Assembly (NCBI GenBank): GCA_002729595.1
Contig: PBYL01000106.1
Location: 1-47,221, forward strand
Length of the DNA: 47,221 nt
Direction of reading: 5' to 3'
Source: Thalassovita sp.
GTDB taxonomy: Bacteria > Bacteroidota > Bacteroidia > Cytophagales > Flammeovirgaceae
Part shown: positions 23,749-33,133 of the stretch, piece after piece
How the letters are laid out: each line of letters opens with the position of its first letter
How positions within the stretch are numbered: the stretch's first letter is position 1
Translations under genes and position numbers: made by a program
Notes under the pieces: model-generated
Told to the model about the DNA's origin: nothing
Database searches by the model: none
Seen by the model: only the letters and a program-made list of their open reading frames with translations

Positions 23749-24338
23749 TTTATTAATTTATCATTTAGAAATATCTCTACCAACCCATTTTTCGCATTTT
23801 CTCCATAGTAAGCAGGGTTAGCATTTTTGTAAAAGGTGATATAGTAAATATCTTTTGTCTTTATATGGTTTATGATTTCTTTAGCTTCATACATATCGTA
23901 AATTTTACTATCTATCATTACTGCTTTGCATTTTTCACAGCTAAAGTCTTTGATGTTTAAATCAGGTAAGTTGTTGTTTAAATTTTCTTTTACTTCTTCT
24001 AGCAGCTCCGTTTTCTCTTTATTTGATTGCTTGCTATAAGTCCCAAGAAGTATAATCGAACTACAATTCCTATGAGTAAAGGTAGTATTAGATAAATCTG
24101 CTAATGCAGTAATAATAACTTGCTTCGGCTTATACCTTTTTAACTCATCAATTATAGTTTCAGAATTATAAGGAACGCCATCTAATATATAAGTATCACA
24201 CAGATCTACCGTGTCAAAATCTATTGAATATTTAGCTTCAATCTCTTTTCTGATGGAGATTAAATTCGCTTTTTGTGCAGAGAGACTATTAAAAGATAAG
24301 ATTAGAAATAGTAGTAAAAGGAATGTTTTATAAGCCAT
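23745..24338 (-). CDS. Unrecognised secreted protein
   Basis: 197 residues. A signal peptide, FLLLLFLILSFNSLSAQ, ends at about residue 21. The mature part begins with ANLISIRKEIEAKYSIDFD and contains four cysteines, including the pair CEKC at about 134-137. It is followed by a coupled membrane protein gene and a lipoprotein gene. No known family is apparent. Confidence 0.68.
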   Translation of the reverse strand: MAYKTFLLLLFLILSFNSLSAQKANLISIRKEIEAKYSIDFDTVDLCDTYILDGVPYNSETIIDELKRYKPKQVIITALADLSNTTFTHRNCSSIILLGTYSKQSNKEKTELLEEVKENLNNNLPDLNIKDFSCEKCKAVMIDSKIYDMYEAKEIINHIKTKDIYYITFYKNANPAYYGENAKNGLVEIFLNDKLIK

Positions 24339-24429
24339 TAAGTTTGCTTAGTTTTTTTATCTGAATACATAATTAAACAAAAAACCTCCATAATGAGTAA
24401 ATTCGCATTTTTTATTTCTTTATAAAATC

Positions 24430-24876
24430 ATGGAATATACAATCGAGCAGGCTACTAAAGCAGAACATCTTGAAATTATTGAAGTGTGGGAGGCATCTGT
24501 AAGGGCAACGCATCATTTTTTAAGCGAAGAAGACATCGCCTACTTTAAACCACTCATTCTGGATAATTATTTAGATGCAGTTGAGCTGAGATGTGCCAAA
24601 GATGAAAATAACAAAATTGTAGGTTTTTTGGGTGTGGCAGAAGAAAACTTGGAAATGTTATTCCTGCATCCTGATACCATTGGTAAAGGTTTGGGCAAAA
24701 AAATGCTACATTATGTTTTACAAAATCTCAATGTGAAAAAGGTAGATGTAAATGAAGACAATCCTGATGCAGCAGGTTTTTATAAAAGTCAAGGTTTTAA
24801 AGTTATATCTCGTTCAGAAACCGATCCCCAAGGTAAGCCATTTCCTATTTTGCATATGGAGTATAAACCTGTTTAA
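24430..24876 (+). CDS. GNAT family N-acetyltransferase
   Basis: 148 residues, full length for a single GNAT domain. The N-terminal IEQATKAEHLEIIEVWEASVRATH and the acetyl-CoA-binding segment LEMLFLHPDTIGKGLGKKMLHYVL (Q/RxxGxG/A form: GKGLGK) are clear, and NPDAAGFYKSQGFKVISRSE is the usual last strand-helix. The substrate is unknown. A possible -7 element, TAAATTCG, lies at 24398-24405, 25 bp before the ATG. Confidence 0.9.
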   Translation: MEYTIEQATKAEHLEIIEVWEASVRATHHFLSEEDIAYFKPLILDNYLDAVELRCAKDENNKIVGFLGVAEENLEMLFLHPDTIGKGLGKKMLHYVLQNLNVKKVDVNEDNPDAAGFYKSQGFKVISRSETDPQGKPFPILHMEYKPV

Positions 24877-24972
24877 TCTTAGGATAAACAAAACCATTAT
24901 GCTAAAAATTAAGTATACAGAATAGAAATTATATGAGAATTAATATTACTTTTTAAAGCTATGTAGTCCTGT

Positions 24973-25698
24973 ATGAGATATGTAACATTCATTTTTTTTA
25001 TCATTTCTATTTTAATTTTCAATAATGTAAGCGCACAGCGTAGCGAAGTAAAAAAAGGTTGGGATGAAGGATATGAAGCAGGTTATTGTGAATACAATTC
25101 AAAACATAGCAGAATTAAACCCATATTTATAGTTCCTATCTGCCCCATAATTGTAGGTGCTCATACATTTGATGATGGATATAAATATGGATTTATACAG
25201 GGCAGAAAAGATTTTGCAAGAAAACATTCCATTGATGACGATGAAATAGAAGATGTTCCCTTTTACAACAGTAACAAAATGGATAAGGGTAGTTTTTGCG
25301 ATGGCTGGAAAGATGGTTATGAAGTAGGCTATTGTTACTATAATTTAAAACATAGTAGAATCAAACCCATCTTTATAGTTCCGATTTGCCCGATAGTTTC
25401 AGGGATTAATGATTATAAGGATGGTTATTCGTATGGATTTGCAAAAGGTAAATTAGATTTTGCCGAAAAACACCAAACTACTTCTCTTGATTCTGAAGAC
25501 AACAAGTATAAGTCTTTTTGTGATGGTTGGGAAGAAGGCTATGAAGCTGGATATTGTTACTATAATCTAAAACATCACAAATTCAAACCCATATTTATAG
25601 TTCCGATTTGCCCAATAGTCTCTGGAATCAATGATTACAATGAGGGTTATGCATATGGATTTACTAGAGGGAAAGCCGATTTTGCTGACAAACATTAG
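24973..25698 (+). CDS. Secreted protein made of three 57-residue repeats
   Basis: 241 residues. A signal peptide ends at about residue 22 (FNNVSAQ). The rest consists of three units at 29-85, 111-167 and 185-241, each exactly 57 residues, joined by acidic linkers of 25 and 17 residues. Each unit opens with GW-x2-GYE-x-GYC, continues with KPIFIVPICPI and closes with DGY-x-YGF-x2-G-x2-DFA-x-KH. The second and third units are nearly identical also at the DNA level, which indicates recent duplication. Each unit holds two conserved cysteines (for example Cys39 and Cys57). The GY-x2-GY and GY-x-YGF halves may themselves be an older duplication. I do not recognise a family; a periplasmic or surface binding role is possible. 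Confidence 0.8.
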   Translation: MRYVTFIFFIISILIFNNVSAQRSEVKKGWDEGYEAGYCEYNSKHSRIKPIFIVPICPIIVGAHTFDDGYKYGFIQGRKDFARKHSIDDDEIEDVPFYNSNKMDKGSFCDGWKDGYEVGYCYYNLKHSRIKPIFIVPICPIVSGINDYKDGYSYGFAKGKLDFAEKHQTTSLDSEDNKYKSFCDGWEEGYEAGYCYYNLKHHKFKPIFIVPICPIVSGINDYNEGYAYGFTRGKADFADKH

Positions 25699-25831
25699 TG
25701 TACAATTGCTACAGACTTAAAAATTCAAATATTATTTTCCCTGCAAAATAGCTTCAGCTTCCTGCAAGAGGCTTGATGTATTGAAATAATATGTGCTTAT
25801 TGGCATCATGTAAAAAATGAATATTAGTGTG

Positions 25832-28204
25832 ATGCTCAAAAACTATTTCAAAATTACCTGGCGAATACTTATCAGAAACAAAGTTTATTCTGTAATCAAC
25901 ATTTCGGGACTTAGCCTGAGTATGATTTGTTCTATGCTCATTATTCTTTGGGTGGCAGACGAACAGAATTACGAAACCTTCTTTCCTGAATCTGATCAGA
26001 TTTACAGAATGTATCAAGAGCAATCTACAGAAAATGGAGATGTGTTTAAAGTAGCGGCGGCTCCGGCACCAATGCCTCAATTTATTACTGAAAAATTTCC
26101 TGAGATTGAGACTTTTACCAGAGTAAGACCTAATAATGAAGATAAAGATTTGCTAGAATATCAAGATGTGAAAATTTATGAGCAAATCACTTTTGTAGAT
26201 TCTACCTTTTTCGATGTTTTTCAACTCGAATTTTTGGAAGGAAACCCTAAACATGCCATTTCTGGTACAAACACTTTAGTAATTACTGAGCGTGTAGCTG
26301 AGAAGTTTTTTGGTGAAAACTGGAAGCAAGAAGGAGTCTTAGGTAAAGAAATTATTAGAAAAACCAAATATAATTTTACGATAACAGGGGTAATTAAAAA
26401 TTTACCAAGCAATTCACATTTCCATTTTGATGTATTAATGCCTTTTAAAATTCTTTATGTAGAAAACTGGGGTATGGATTGGTACAACAATTATTTCTAC
26501 TCTTATTATAAACTAGCCGAAGGAACAGATGTGCAAGCTTTATCAGCCAAAGTATCGGCCTATGCAGAAACAGATGATCGAATTGCAGATAAGTTTATCT
26601 TTCAAGCATTAGAAGATATCCATCTTTATTCAGACTTTGATATTGATTTGTATGGAAGTACAGAGCTTAAATATCCTTATGTAAACATCTTTTTGATAAT
26701 TGCACTTTCTGTAATCGTGATTGCATGCATTAATTTTATGAATCTTTCTACCGCTCGTGCAGAAAAAAGAGCCAAAGAAATTGGTCTGCGAAAATCTATT
26801 GGAGCTAGAAGGATTAATATTATTTATCAACTGATGAGCGAATCGATGTTTTTTGTATTTGCCTCATTTGCAATTGCTATTGTTGGTGTGTTAATCATCT
26901 TGCCGTTTTTTAATAACATTGTGGGTAAAAATATGAGCCTTACATTTGCAGACTGGCAATTGATTGGTTCATTTTTAATCGGAACGGTGATGGTCGGTTT
27001 CTTAGCAGGCAGTTATCCGGCGTTCTATCTCTCAGCTTTCCAACCTATTAAAGTACTAAAAGGAACTATTACTTCTTCGAGAAGTGGTGCATTGTTCAGA
27101 AAAGTCTTGGTAACAATTCAATTTTCTGTTGCACTGGTAATGGTAGTAGGCACAATGATTATCTATCACCAGTTTCAGTTTTTTATGAACAAAGATTTAG
27201 GTTATGATAAAGATCTAATGATTTATTTACCGAGAAGAGGGGAAGTTTATAAAAATCATGAGAATTTTAAAAGTGCTTTAAGAGAAAATCCATTAATCAA
27301 AAATGTAAGTTCATCATCCGATTTACCAACCTATACAGTGCATTCTTTTGGCGGTTTCGATTGGCCAGGCAAAAATCCAGATGAGCTCGTTCGTTTTCAT
27401 GGCTTTTCAGTAGGCTATGATTATGTTGAAACACTTGGACTTACTTTAAAAGAAGGTAGGGAATTTTCACAAGATTTTCCGACAGATATTGATAATTATA
27501 TGCTTAATGAGGCAGCCTTAAAAATTACAGGTTTAGAAAATCCTATTGGTGAGCGATTCTCTATGTGGGGGCAAGAAGGTAGAATTATAGGAATTGTAAA
27601 AGATTTCAACTTTAAATCTTTACATCAATCTGTAGAGCCATTGGTATTAGCTTTTGATGCAGGCTGGGATAAATACTATTTTGTAAAGATATCACCAGAT
27701 AACATAGATGGAGCCATTGCCGCCATTGGCGATGTTTGGGAAAAATTCAATCCCGATTATCCGTTCGAATATCATTTTCTAGATGAAGAATACGAAAACT
27801 TGTATGTTGCAGAAAAGAGAATGTCTGAGGTATTTAATTACTTTACTTTCTTCACCATTTTTATTACTTGTTTGGGTTTGTTCGGTCTTATAACCTACAT
27901 GGCAGAAAAGAAGAAAAAAGAAATTGGCATTCGCAAAGTGCTTGGTGCCTCAATAAGTAGTATTTTGTTGCTCCTTTCAAAAGAGTTTTTGGTACTAATC
28001 ATGATCGCGCTATTTGTAGGTATTCCAGTTTCAAATTACTTTCTTACAGAATGGCTCAATGGTTTTGCTTACAGAATTTCACTAGAATGGTGGCTGTTCT
28101 TAATTCCGGGTGTAATCATTCTATTCATCACCATGTTTGCAGTGAGCAGCCAAAGCTTAAAAGCCGCCATGACAAACCCAACAGAGTCTTTACGGAATCA
28201 ATAA
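25832..28204 (+). CDS. FtsX/MacB-like ABC transporter permease
   Basis: 790 residues from the ATG at 25832. An ATG at 25817 adds five residues, but the family usually starts MLKNYFKI. Layout: N-terminal transmembrane segment (VYSVINISGLSLSMICSMLIILW), a large periplasmic MacB core (about 45-275), three transmembrane segments around 280-420 after the characteristic NLSTARAEKRAKEIGLRKSIGA, a second periplasmic domain, and three C-terminal transmembrane segments after KKKEIGIRKVLGAS. This duplicated eight-span form is common in Bacteroidota. No ATPase is encoded next to it, so it must use one from elsewhere. A strong terminator follows. Confidence 0.9.
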   Translation: MLKNYFKITWRILIRNKVYSVINISGLSLSMICSMLIILWVADEQNYETFFPESDQIYRMYQEQSTENGDVFKVAAAPAPMPQFITEKFPEIETFTRVRPNNEDKDLLEYQDVKIYEQITFVDSTFFDVFQLEFLEGNPKHAISGTNTLVITERVAEKFFGENWKQEGVLGKEIIRKTKYNFTITGVIKNLPSNSHFHFDVLMPFKILYVENWGMDWYNNYFYSYYKLAEGTDVQALSAKVSAYAETDDRIADKFIFQALEDIHLYSDFDIDLYGSTELKYPYVNIFLIIALSVIVIACINFMNLSTARAEKRAKEIGLRKSIGARRINIIYQLMSESMFFVFASFAIAIVGVLIILPFFNNIVGKNMSLTFADWQLIGSFLIGTVMVGFLAGSYPAFYLSAFQPIKVLKGTITSSRSGALFRKVLVTIQFSVALVMVVGTMIIYHQFQFFMNKDLGYDKDLMIYLPRRGEVYKNHENFKSALRENPLIKNVSSSSDLPTYTVHSFGGFDWPGKNPDELVRFHGFSVGYDYVETLGLTLKEGREFSQDFPTDIDNYMLNEAALKITGLENPIGERFSMWGQEGRIIGIVKDFNFKSLHQSVEPLVLAFDAGWDKYYFVKISPDNIDGAIAAIGDVWEKFNPDYPFEYHFLDEEYENLYVAEKRMSEVFNYFTFFTIFITCLGLFGLITYMAEKKKKEIGIRKVLGASISSILLLLSKEFLVLIMIALFVGIPVSNYFLTEWLNGFAYRISLEWWLFLIPGVIILFITMFAVSSQSLKAAMTNPTESLRNQ

Positions 28205-28241
28205 TTACTAATAGATTAATATTGTTCAAAAACAAACCTAG

Positions 28242-28275
28242 AAATGATGATGGCGACTGCTGTCATCATTTTTTT
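28242..28275 (+). terminator. Intrinsic terminator after the FtsX-like permease gene
   Basis: AAATGATGATGGC (28242-28254) pairs with GCTGTCATCATTT (28259-28271) around a GACT loop, 13 pairs including two G-U, and runs into further Ts to 28275. It starts about 38 bp after the permease stop. Confidence 0.8.
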
Positions 28276-28440
28276 ATTCATTCCAAACTACATTTAGCAA
28301 AGTTCAGATATATAAAAATACAGTCAGTTATTGCTTTTCCGATGAGATTTGTAATTTAGGAAAGTTTAGATAGTAAACTTACTACTATCAAACAAGACAA
28401 CAATTCTCAAACTAATCGACAACAGGAAATTAAATATAGA

Positions 28441-31400
28441 ATGAGCAAATTGAACTGCATTCTCACCTTATTGCTTATTACATTCAATCTGGGAAATAAC
28501 CTTATTGCACAAGCAAAAAAATCTGCTACTAAATCTCCCGAAAGACCCAATATTATTTTTATTCTTACAGATGACCAACGTTGGGATGCATTGGGTTACT
28601 CAGGCAATAAAAACATCCAAACTCCCGAAATGGATAAGCTGGCCAAAGAAGGAGTCTATTTCAAAAAAGCAATGGTTACCACACCCATTTGTGCAGGGAG
28701 TAGGGCAAGTATCATCACAGGATTATACGAAAGAACCCATCATTTTAACTTTTCAACTGGGGCAATTCGAGAAGATTTCATGGAAGAGTCTTATCCAAAA
28801 GTGTTGAGAGATGCAGGCTATTACACTGGTTTTTTTGGTAAGTTTGGAGTGAGTTACAGTAGCTTAAATAACTTGTTTGATGTATATGATAGCTACGATC
28901 GTAATACAGGTTTTGGAGATCGAAGAGGATATTATTATAAGACAATTGATAAAGATACAGTTCATTTAACTCGCTATACAGGTCAACAAGCTTTAGATTT
29001 TATTGATAGTTTACCAGCTGAAAAGCCATTTTGCTTATCTCTAAGTTTTAGTGCGCCACATGCACACGACAATGCCGAAGAGCAATATTTCTGGCAAGAA
29101 CAAACGGATTACCTCTATCAAGATATGGATATGCCAGAAGCAAGCTTGGCAGAAGATAAATATTTTGAAGCTTTGCCAGAAGCAGTTCGAGATGGTTTTA
29201 ACCGAACCAGATGGACTTGGCGATACGATACTCCCGAAAAATATCAGCATAGTGTAAAAGGCTATTACCGCATGATTGCCGGAATTGATCTGGAAATTGC
29301 CAAGATTAGAGCCAAACTAAAGGAGAAAAAGCTAGATAAAAATACAGTAATTATCCTTATGGGCGACAATGGCTATTTTATGGGAGAAAGACAACTTGCT
29401 GGTAAATGGTTGTTGTACGACAATTCGCTTAGAGTGCCATTGATCATTTTTGACCCTAGAGAAAAGAAGCATTTGGATATAGATGAAACGGTTTTAAACA
29501 TTGATGTGCCAGCTACTATGTTGGATATGGCAGATGTGAAAATTCCAGAGAGTTGGCATGGCAAAAGTTTGTATCCGATGGTGAAAGGAGAGGAGAAAGA
29601 ATTAGACAGAGATACAATTTTGTTTGAGCACCTTTGGGAGTTTGATCATATTCCTTCGAGTGAGGGAGTAAGGACTGATGAATGGAAATACCTGAGATAT
29701 ATTTATGATAAATCGTCTGAAGAACTGTATAACTTGAAAGATGATCCTCAGGAAACAAAGAATCTGGCTCATAATAAAAAGTATCAATCTACTTTAGTGG
29801 CATTGAGACAGAAATGCGATGAGTTGATCAAAAAGTATAATGACCCATTTTCTGGAGTTCCAGACAGCTTATCTGTTGAGTTGATTCGTGATCCGTCTCA
29901 CAATGGAGTTGCCATTAAAGACACCAAGCCAGAATATAGTTGGATTGTACCAAATGAAGCTGTGAATCAAGTTGCTTATCAGCTTTTGGTAGCATCATCA
30001 CAAGAAAAAATAGATAACAACCAAGGCGATATCTGGAATACGAAGCGAGTAAGCTCAGCTCAAACAGTGGGTATTGAACATGACGGGGAAAAACTGGAAG
30101 CAGGCAAGCAGTACTTTTGGAAAGTTCGTATCTGGGATAATCAAAACAGAACAAGTGCTTATTCTGAAAGTCAGTCTTTTACAATGGGCCAGGCAGATTC
30201 TATCTTAACAACAAGAAATTATTTTCAGATAGATCATATAAAACCATCTGTTTTTGAGAAAAAAGGTAATGGTAGTTATTTTGTCGATTTTGGAAAAGAT
30301 GCCTTTAGCACTATAGAATTACACTACCGAGCCGAAAAACAAGATAGCATAGTTATTCGATTTGGTGAAGAGTTGAAAAATGGAAAAATAAATCGTGAAC
30401 CTCAGGGGAGTATCCGCTATCAAGAAGTAAAACTCCATGTAACTCCATCAACCGAGAAATACATTGTAAAGCTTCCTCCAAACAAAAGAAACACAACTAA
30501 TGCCGCCATTCTTTTGCCAGATTCTTTTCCGGTTTTGATGCCGATGAGATATGTAGAATTGGAAAATGTAAAAGCTGATTTGCAAAAAGAAGATGTAACT
30601 CAGTTAGCCTATCATACCTATTTTGATGAGAATCAAAGCATATTTACTTCTTCTGATTCTATTTTGAATCAAGTTTGGGAAATGTGTAAATACACCATGA
30701 AAGCCACCACATTCTCAGGTTTGTATGTAGATGGTGATCGAGAAAGGATTCCTTACGAAGCAGATGCCTACATCCAACAATTGGGACACTATTCTGTAGA
30801 TCGAGAATACGCAATGGCTCGCGAAACGATTGAATATTTCATGAATCAACCTACTTGGCCAACTGAGTGGCAGCAACATGTTGCACTGCTTTTCTATCAG
30901 GATTACATGTATACTGGAAACACAGAGCTGATTGAGAAATACTATGAGGCTTTGAAGTACAAAACACTTTATGAGTTAGCTAGAGAAGATGGTTTAATAA
31001 GTTCTCAATCTGAAAAAGTAACTCCTGAGTTTATGAAAAATCTGGGTTTTAAAGACCCGAAAGCAAAACTGGGAGATATTGTTGACTGGCCACCTGCTCA
31101 AAAAGATACTGGTTGGCAATTGGCTACCGCAGAAGGTGAAAGAGATGGTTTTGTGTTCAAACCGATCAATACGGTAATCAACTGTTTGTATTATAAAAAC
31201 ATGGAGATTATGGCTGAGTTTGCCAATGCTTTAGATAAACCATTGGAGGCATTAGACTTTGAATTAAGGGCAGCAAAAGCCAAACAGGCAATAAATGAGA
31301 AGTTATTTAATCCAGAAACGGGTGCGTATGTAGATGGTGAAGGAACGGAACATTCATCTGTCCACTCGAATATGATGGCACTGGCTTTTAATATAGTTCC

Positions 31401-31986
31401 TGAGATTTATGTGGATACAGTAGTAGCATTTATCAAAACCAGAGGAATGGGTTGTAGTGTTTATGGAGCGCAATATTTGATGGAAGCGGTTTACAATGGA
31501 AATGCATCTGACTATGCATTGGAATTGATGACTGCCACACATGATAGAAGTTGGTATAACATGATAAAAGTTGGTGCGACCATGGCCATGGAAGCTTGGG
31601 ATATGAAATACAAACCCAACTCAGATTGGAACCATGCTTGGGGAGCCGTACCGGCTAATATTATTCCTAGAGGTTTATGGGGAATTATGCCTAAAACGCC
31701 GGGTTATGGGCTGGTGCAAATTAAACCTCAAATGGGAACATTAACTGAAAGCTCGATTACGATACCTACAGTTAAAGGAAGTATTAAGGGTGAGTTTGAA
31801 GTGGTAAGCCATCGCAGACAAAAGTTTGTAATAGAACTTCCGGCTGGAGTTTCTGCGGAATTTATCCCTCCAAAAGTCAAGAATCCTTCAGTTTATGTGA
31901 ATACAGAGAAAGTAAATCTTGAGTTTGGTACAATCCGTTTAAGCCCGGGAGTAAATGTTATCGATGTAACTTCGGGTGCTTTTTAA
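28441..31986 (+). CDS. Bimodular sulfatase (S1 family)/alpha-L-rhamnosidase (GH78)
   Basis: 1181 residues with a signal peptide ending near residue 24 (NNLIAQA). Residues about 34-475 are an S1 sulfatase: metal-binding Asp44-Asp45 in ILTDDQRWD, the formylglycine site [15 protein letters not shown] (Cys84, Arg88) and [10 protein letters not shown] near 308. The site reads C-A-G-S-R, with Gly where Pro or Ala is usual. From about 480 a GH78 module begins with its Ig-like domain ([12 protein letters not shown]), then a beta-sandwich and the (alpha/alpha)6 catalytic domain with [18 protein letters not shown] (about 761-778). Sulfatase-GH78 fusions are known from ulvan-degrading loci of marine Bacteroidota such as Formosa. 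The likely role is removal of sulfated rhamnose from ulvan-type oligosaccharides. No SusC/SusD pair is in the window. Confidence 0.9.
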   Translation: MSKLNCILTLLLITFNLGNNLIAQAKKSATKSPERPNIIFILTDDQRWDALGYSGNKNIQTPEMDKLAKEGVYFKKAMVTTPICAGSRASIITGLYERTHHFNFSTGAIREDFMEESYPKVLRDAGYYTGFFGKFGVSYSSLNNLFDVYDSYDRNTGFGDRRGYYYKTIDKDTVHLTRYTGQQALDFIDSLPAEKPFCLSLSFSAPHAHDNAEEQYFWQEQTDYLYQDMDMPEASLAEDKYFEALPEAVRDGFNRTRWTWRYDTPEKYQHSVKGYYRMIAGIDLEIAKIRAKLKEKKLDKNTVIILMGDNGYFMGERQLAGKWLLYDNSLRVPLIIFDPREKKHLDIDETVLNIDVPATMLDMADVKIPESWHGKSLYPMVKGEEKELDRDTILFEHLWEFDHIPSSEGVRTDEWKYLRYIYDKSSEELYNLKDDPQETKNLAHNKKYQSTLVALRQKCDELIKKYNDPFSGVPDSLSVELIRDPSHNGVAIKDTKPEYSWIVPNEAVNQVAYQLLVASSQEKIDNNQGDIWNTKRVSSAQTVGIEHDGEKLEAGKQYFWKVRIWDNQNRTSAYSESQSFTMGQADSILTTRNYFQIDHIKPSVFEKKGNGSYFVDFGKDAFSTIELHYRAEKQDSIVIRFGEELKNGKINREPQGSIRYQEVKLHVTPSTEKYIVKLPPNKRNTTNAAILLPDSFPVLMPMRYVELENVKADLQKEDVTQLAYHTYFDENQSIFTSSDSILNQVWEMCKYTMKATTFSGLYVDGDRERIPYEADAYIQQLGHYSVDREYAMARETIEYFMNQPTWPTEWQQHVALLFYQDYMYTGNTELIEKYYEALKYKTLYELAREDGLISSQSEKVTPEFMKNLGFKDPKAKLGDIVDWPPAQKDTGWQLATAEGERDGFVFKPINTVINCLYYKNMEIMAEFANALDKPLEALDFELRAAKAKQAINEKLFNPETGAYVDGEGTEHSSVHSNMMALAFNIVPEIYVDTVVAFIKTRGMGCSVYGAQYLMEAVYNGNASDYALELMTATHDRSWYNMIKVGATMAMEAWDMKYKPNSDWNHAWGAVPANIIPRGLWGIMPKTPGYGLVQIKPQMGTLTESSITIPTVKGSIKGEFEVVSHRRQKFVIELPAGVSAEFIPPKVKNPSVYVNTEKVNLEFGTIRLSPGVNVIDVTSGAF

Positions 31987-31987
31987 G

Positions 31988-32245
31988 ATGAAGAAATGGG
32001 TTTTGATTGTTGGTTTGATAGCAAATTCATTTTTAATTGGATCGTATTTGATTATCATATTTAATTTGTTCTTCAATCAAAACCTAAATGTAGGAGTAAT
32101 TGGTCATGCAGATGGTGCAACTGCTTACTTCTATTCTATTTCCTTTTCTGATAAAGTCTATAATATACTTTTAATGTCTATTTTGATTTACATTGAATGG
32201 AGGTTGATGAATGGATTGCAAAAACTTATGTCTAATAATCACTGA
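31988..32245 (+). CDS. Small two-span membrane protein
   Basis: 85 residues from the ATG at 31988, two bases after the sulfatase/GH78 stop. A start at 31976 would overlap that gene and add only four residues. Two hydrophobic segments lie at about 4-29 (WVLIVGLIANSFLIGSYLII) and 57-73 (VYNILLMSILIYIEWRL). It is tightly spaced behind the large enzyme gene and ends 7 bp into the convergent GH16 gene. Function is unknown. Confidence 0.6.
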   Translation: MKKWVLIVGLIANSFLIGSYLIIIFNLFFNQNLNVGVIGHADGATAYFYSISFSDKVYNILLMSILIYIEWRLMNGLQKLMSNNH

Positions 32246-33075
32246 TAAACCCGCAAATAATCGATAATGTATTCTTTTGGGAAACTGGTTTCAGATGGAT
32301 CACCTCCATTTATACCACCAATTGCCAAGTTTACTATGATGTAGTGTGGTTGTTTCATCGGATTTTCTATGTCTGATCTTTGGTTGATAGTTTCACTTAG
32401 GTTTACAGAGTTAATCAAGATATCATCTACAAATAGTTTAATTTCCTTTTCATCCCAATCCATTCGCCAAATGTGAAATTTATCTGCCCAGTTGGTATCA
32501 TTAAATGTTTCCAGATTTTTTTCTACGGCATCCCACATAGTTTTATGTTCTGGCCCAGCCCAAGCAGCATTTGCTAAAATCATCCCCCTATAATATTCCA
32601 TAATGTCTATTTCACCACAAGCAGGCCAATAACCATTATCGCCAAGTGTCCAGAAAGCAGGCCACATACCGGAACTCACATCTATTTTTGCTCTTATTTC
32701 AAATCGACCATATTTCCAGCTATGCAAACCTTTGGTTAATAAACTGCTGGAGGTGTATTCACTAAATGCTCTATTTTCTCTCCAAGATTTACTTTCAGGA
32801 TTATAATTTGGGTTAGGCTTCTTTTCTCTTTTTGCTTGAATAATCAAAAAACCATCTTTGCAAATGGCATTATCAGGCTGATACCATTGATGTTCTTCAT
32901 TTCTTACAAAACCTTGTTCGTAAGTCCAGTTTTCTGGATTGGGTTTTCCATCGGTATCGAATTCGTCTTGCCAAACTAATGTAAGTAACTTTTCATTCTT
33001 ATTGGTGGTAGTTGAGCAAGAATAACAGAGAAAAGTTAATAAAAATGCAGTAAGTAGTTTTGATGTCATTTTCAT
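32239..33075 (-). CDS. Glycoside hydrolase family 16 lipoprotein (beta-glucanase type)
   Basis: 278 residues. The lipobox FLCYSC has Cys20. A single GH16 domain spans about 33-278. The catalytic motif is GEIDIMEYY with Glu155 (nucleophile), Asp157 and Glu160 (acid/base), the ExDxxE form without the beta-bulge Met of the ExDxMxE subgroup being clear. WQDEFDTDGKPNPENW and GMWPAFWTLGDNGYWP are typical of laminarinase and beta-1,3/1,4-glucanase members. It should be anchored to the outer membrane and cut algal beta-glucan; agarase or carrageenase activity is less likely from the general look. Its 3' end overlaps the small membrane gene by 7 bp, tail to tail. Confidence 0.9.
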   Translation of the reverse strand: MKMTSKLLTAFLLTFLCYSCSTTTNKNEKLLTLVWQDEFDTDGKPNPENWTYEQGFVRNEEHQWYQPDNAICKDGFLIIQAKREKKPNPNYNPESKSWRENRAFSEYTSSSLLTKGLHSWKYGRFEIRAKIDVSSGMWPAFWTLGDNGYWPACGEIDIMEYYRGMILANAAWAGPEHKTMWDAVEKNLETFNDTNWADKFHIWRMDWDEKEIKLFVDDILINSVNLSETINQRSDIENPMKQPHYIIVNLAIGGINGGDPSETSFPKEYIIDYLRVYQ

Positions 33076-33083
33076 ATTAGTAA

Positions 33084-33115
33084 AAATCCCGACTGAGCTA
33101 ACTCGGTCGGGATTT
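33084..33115 (-). terminator. Intrinsic terminator after the large cytochrome gene
   Basis: AAATCCCGACTGAG (33084-33097) pairs with CTCGGTCGGGATTT (33102-33115) with one G-U and a CTAA loop. On the minus strand TTTTTA overlaps and follows the stem. It separates the cytochrome gene from the GH16 gene on the same strand. Confidence 0.75.
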
Positions 33116-33133
33116 ATATTTTATAGTGTTAGA

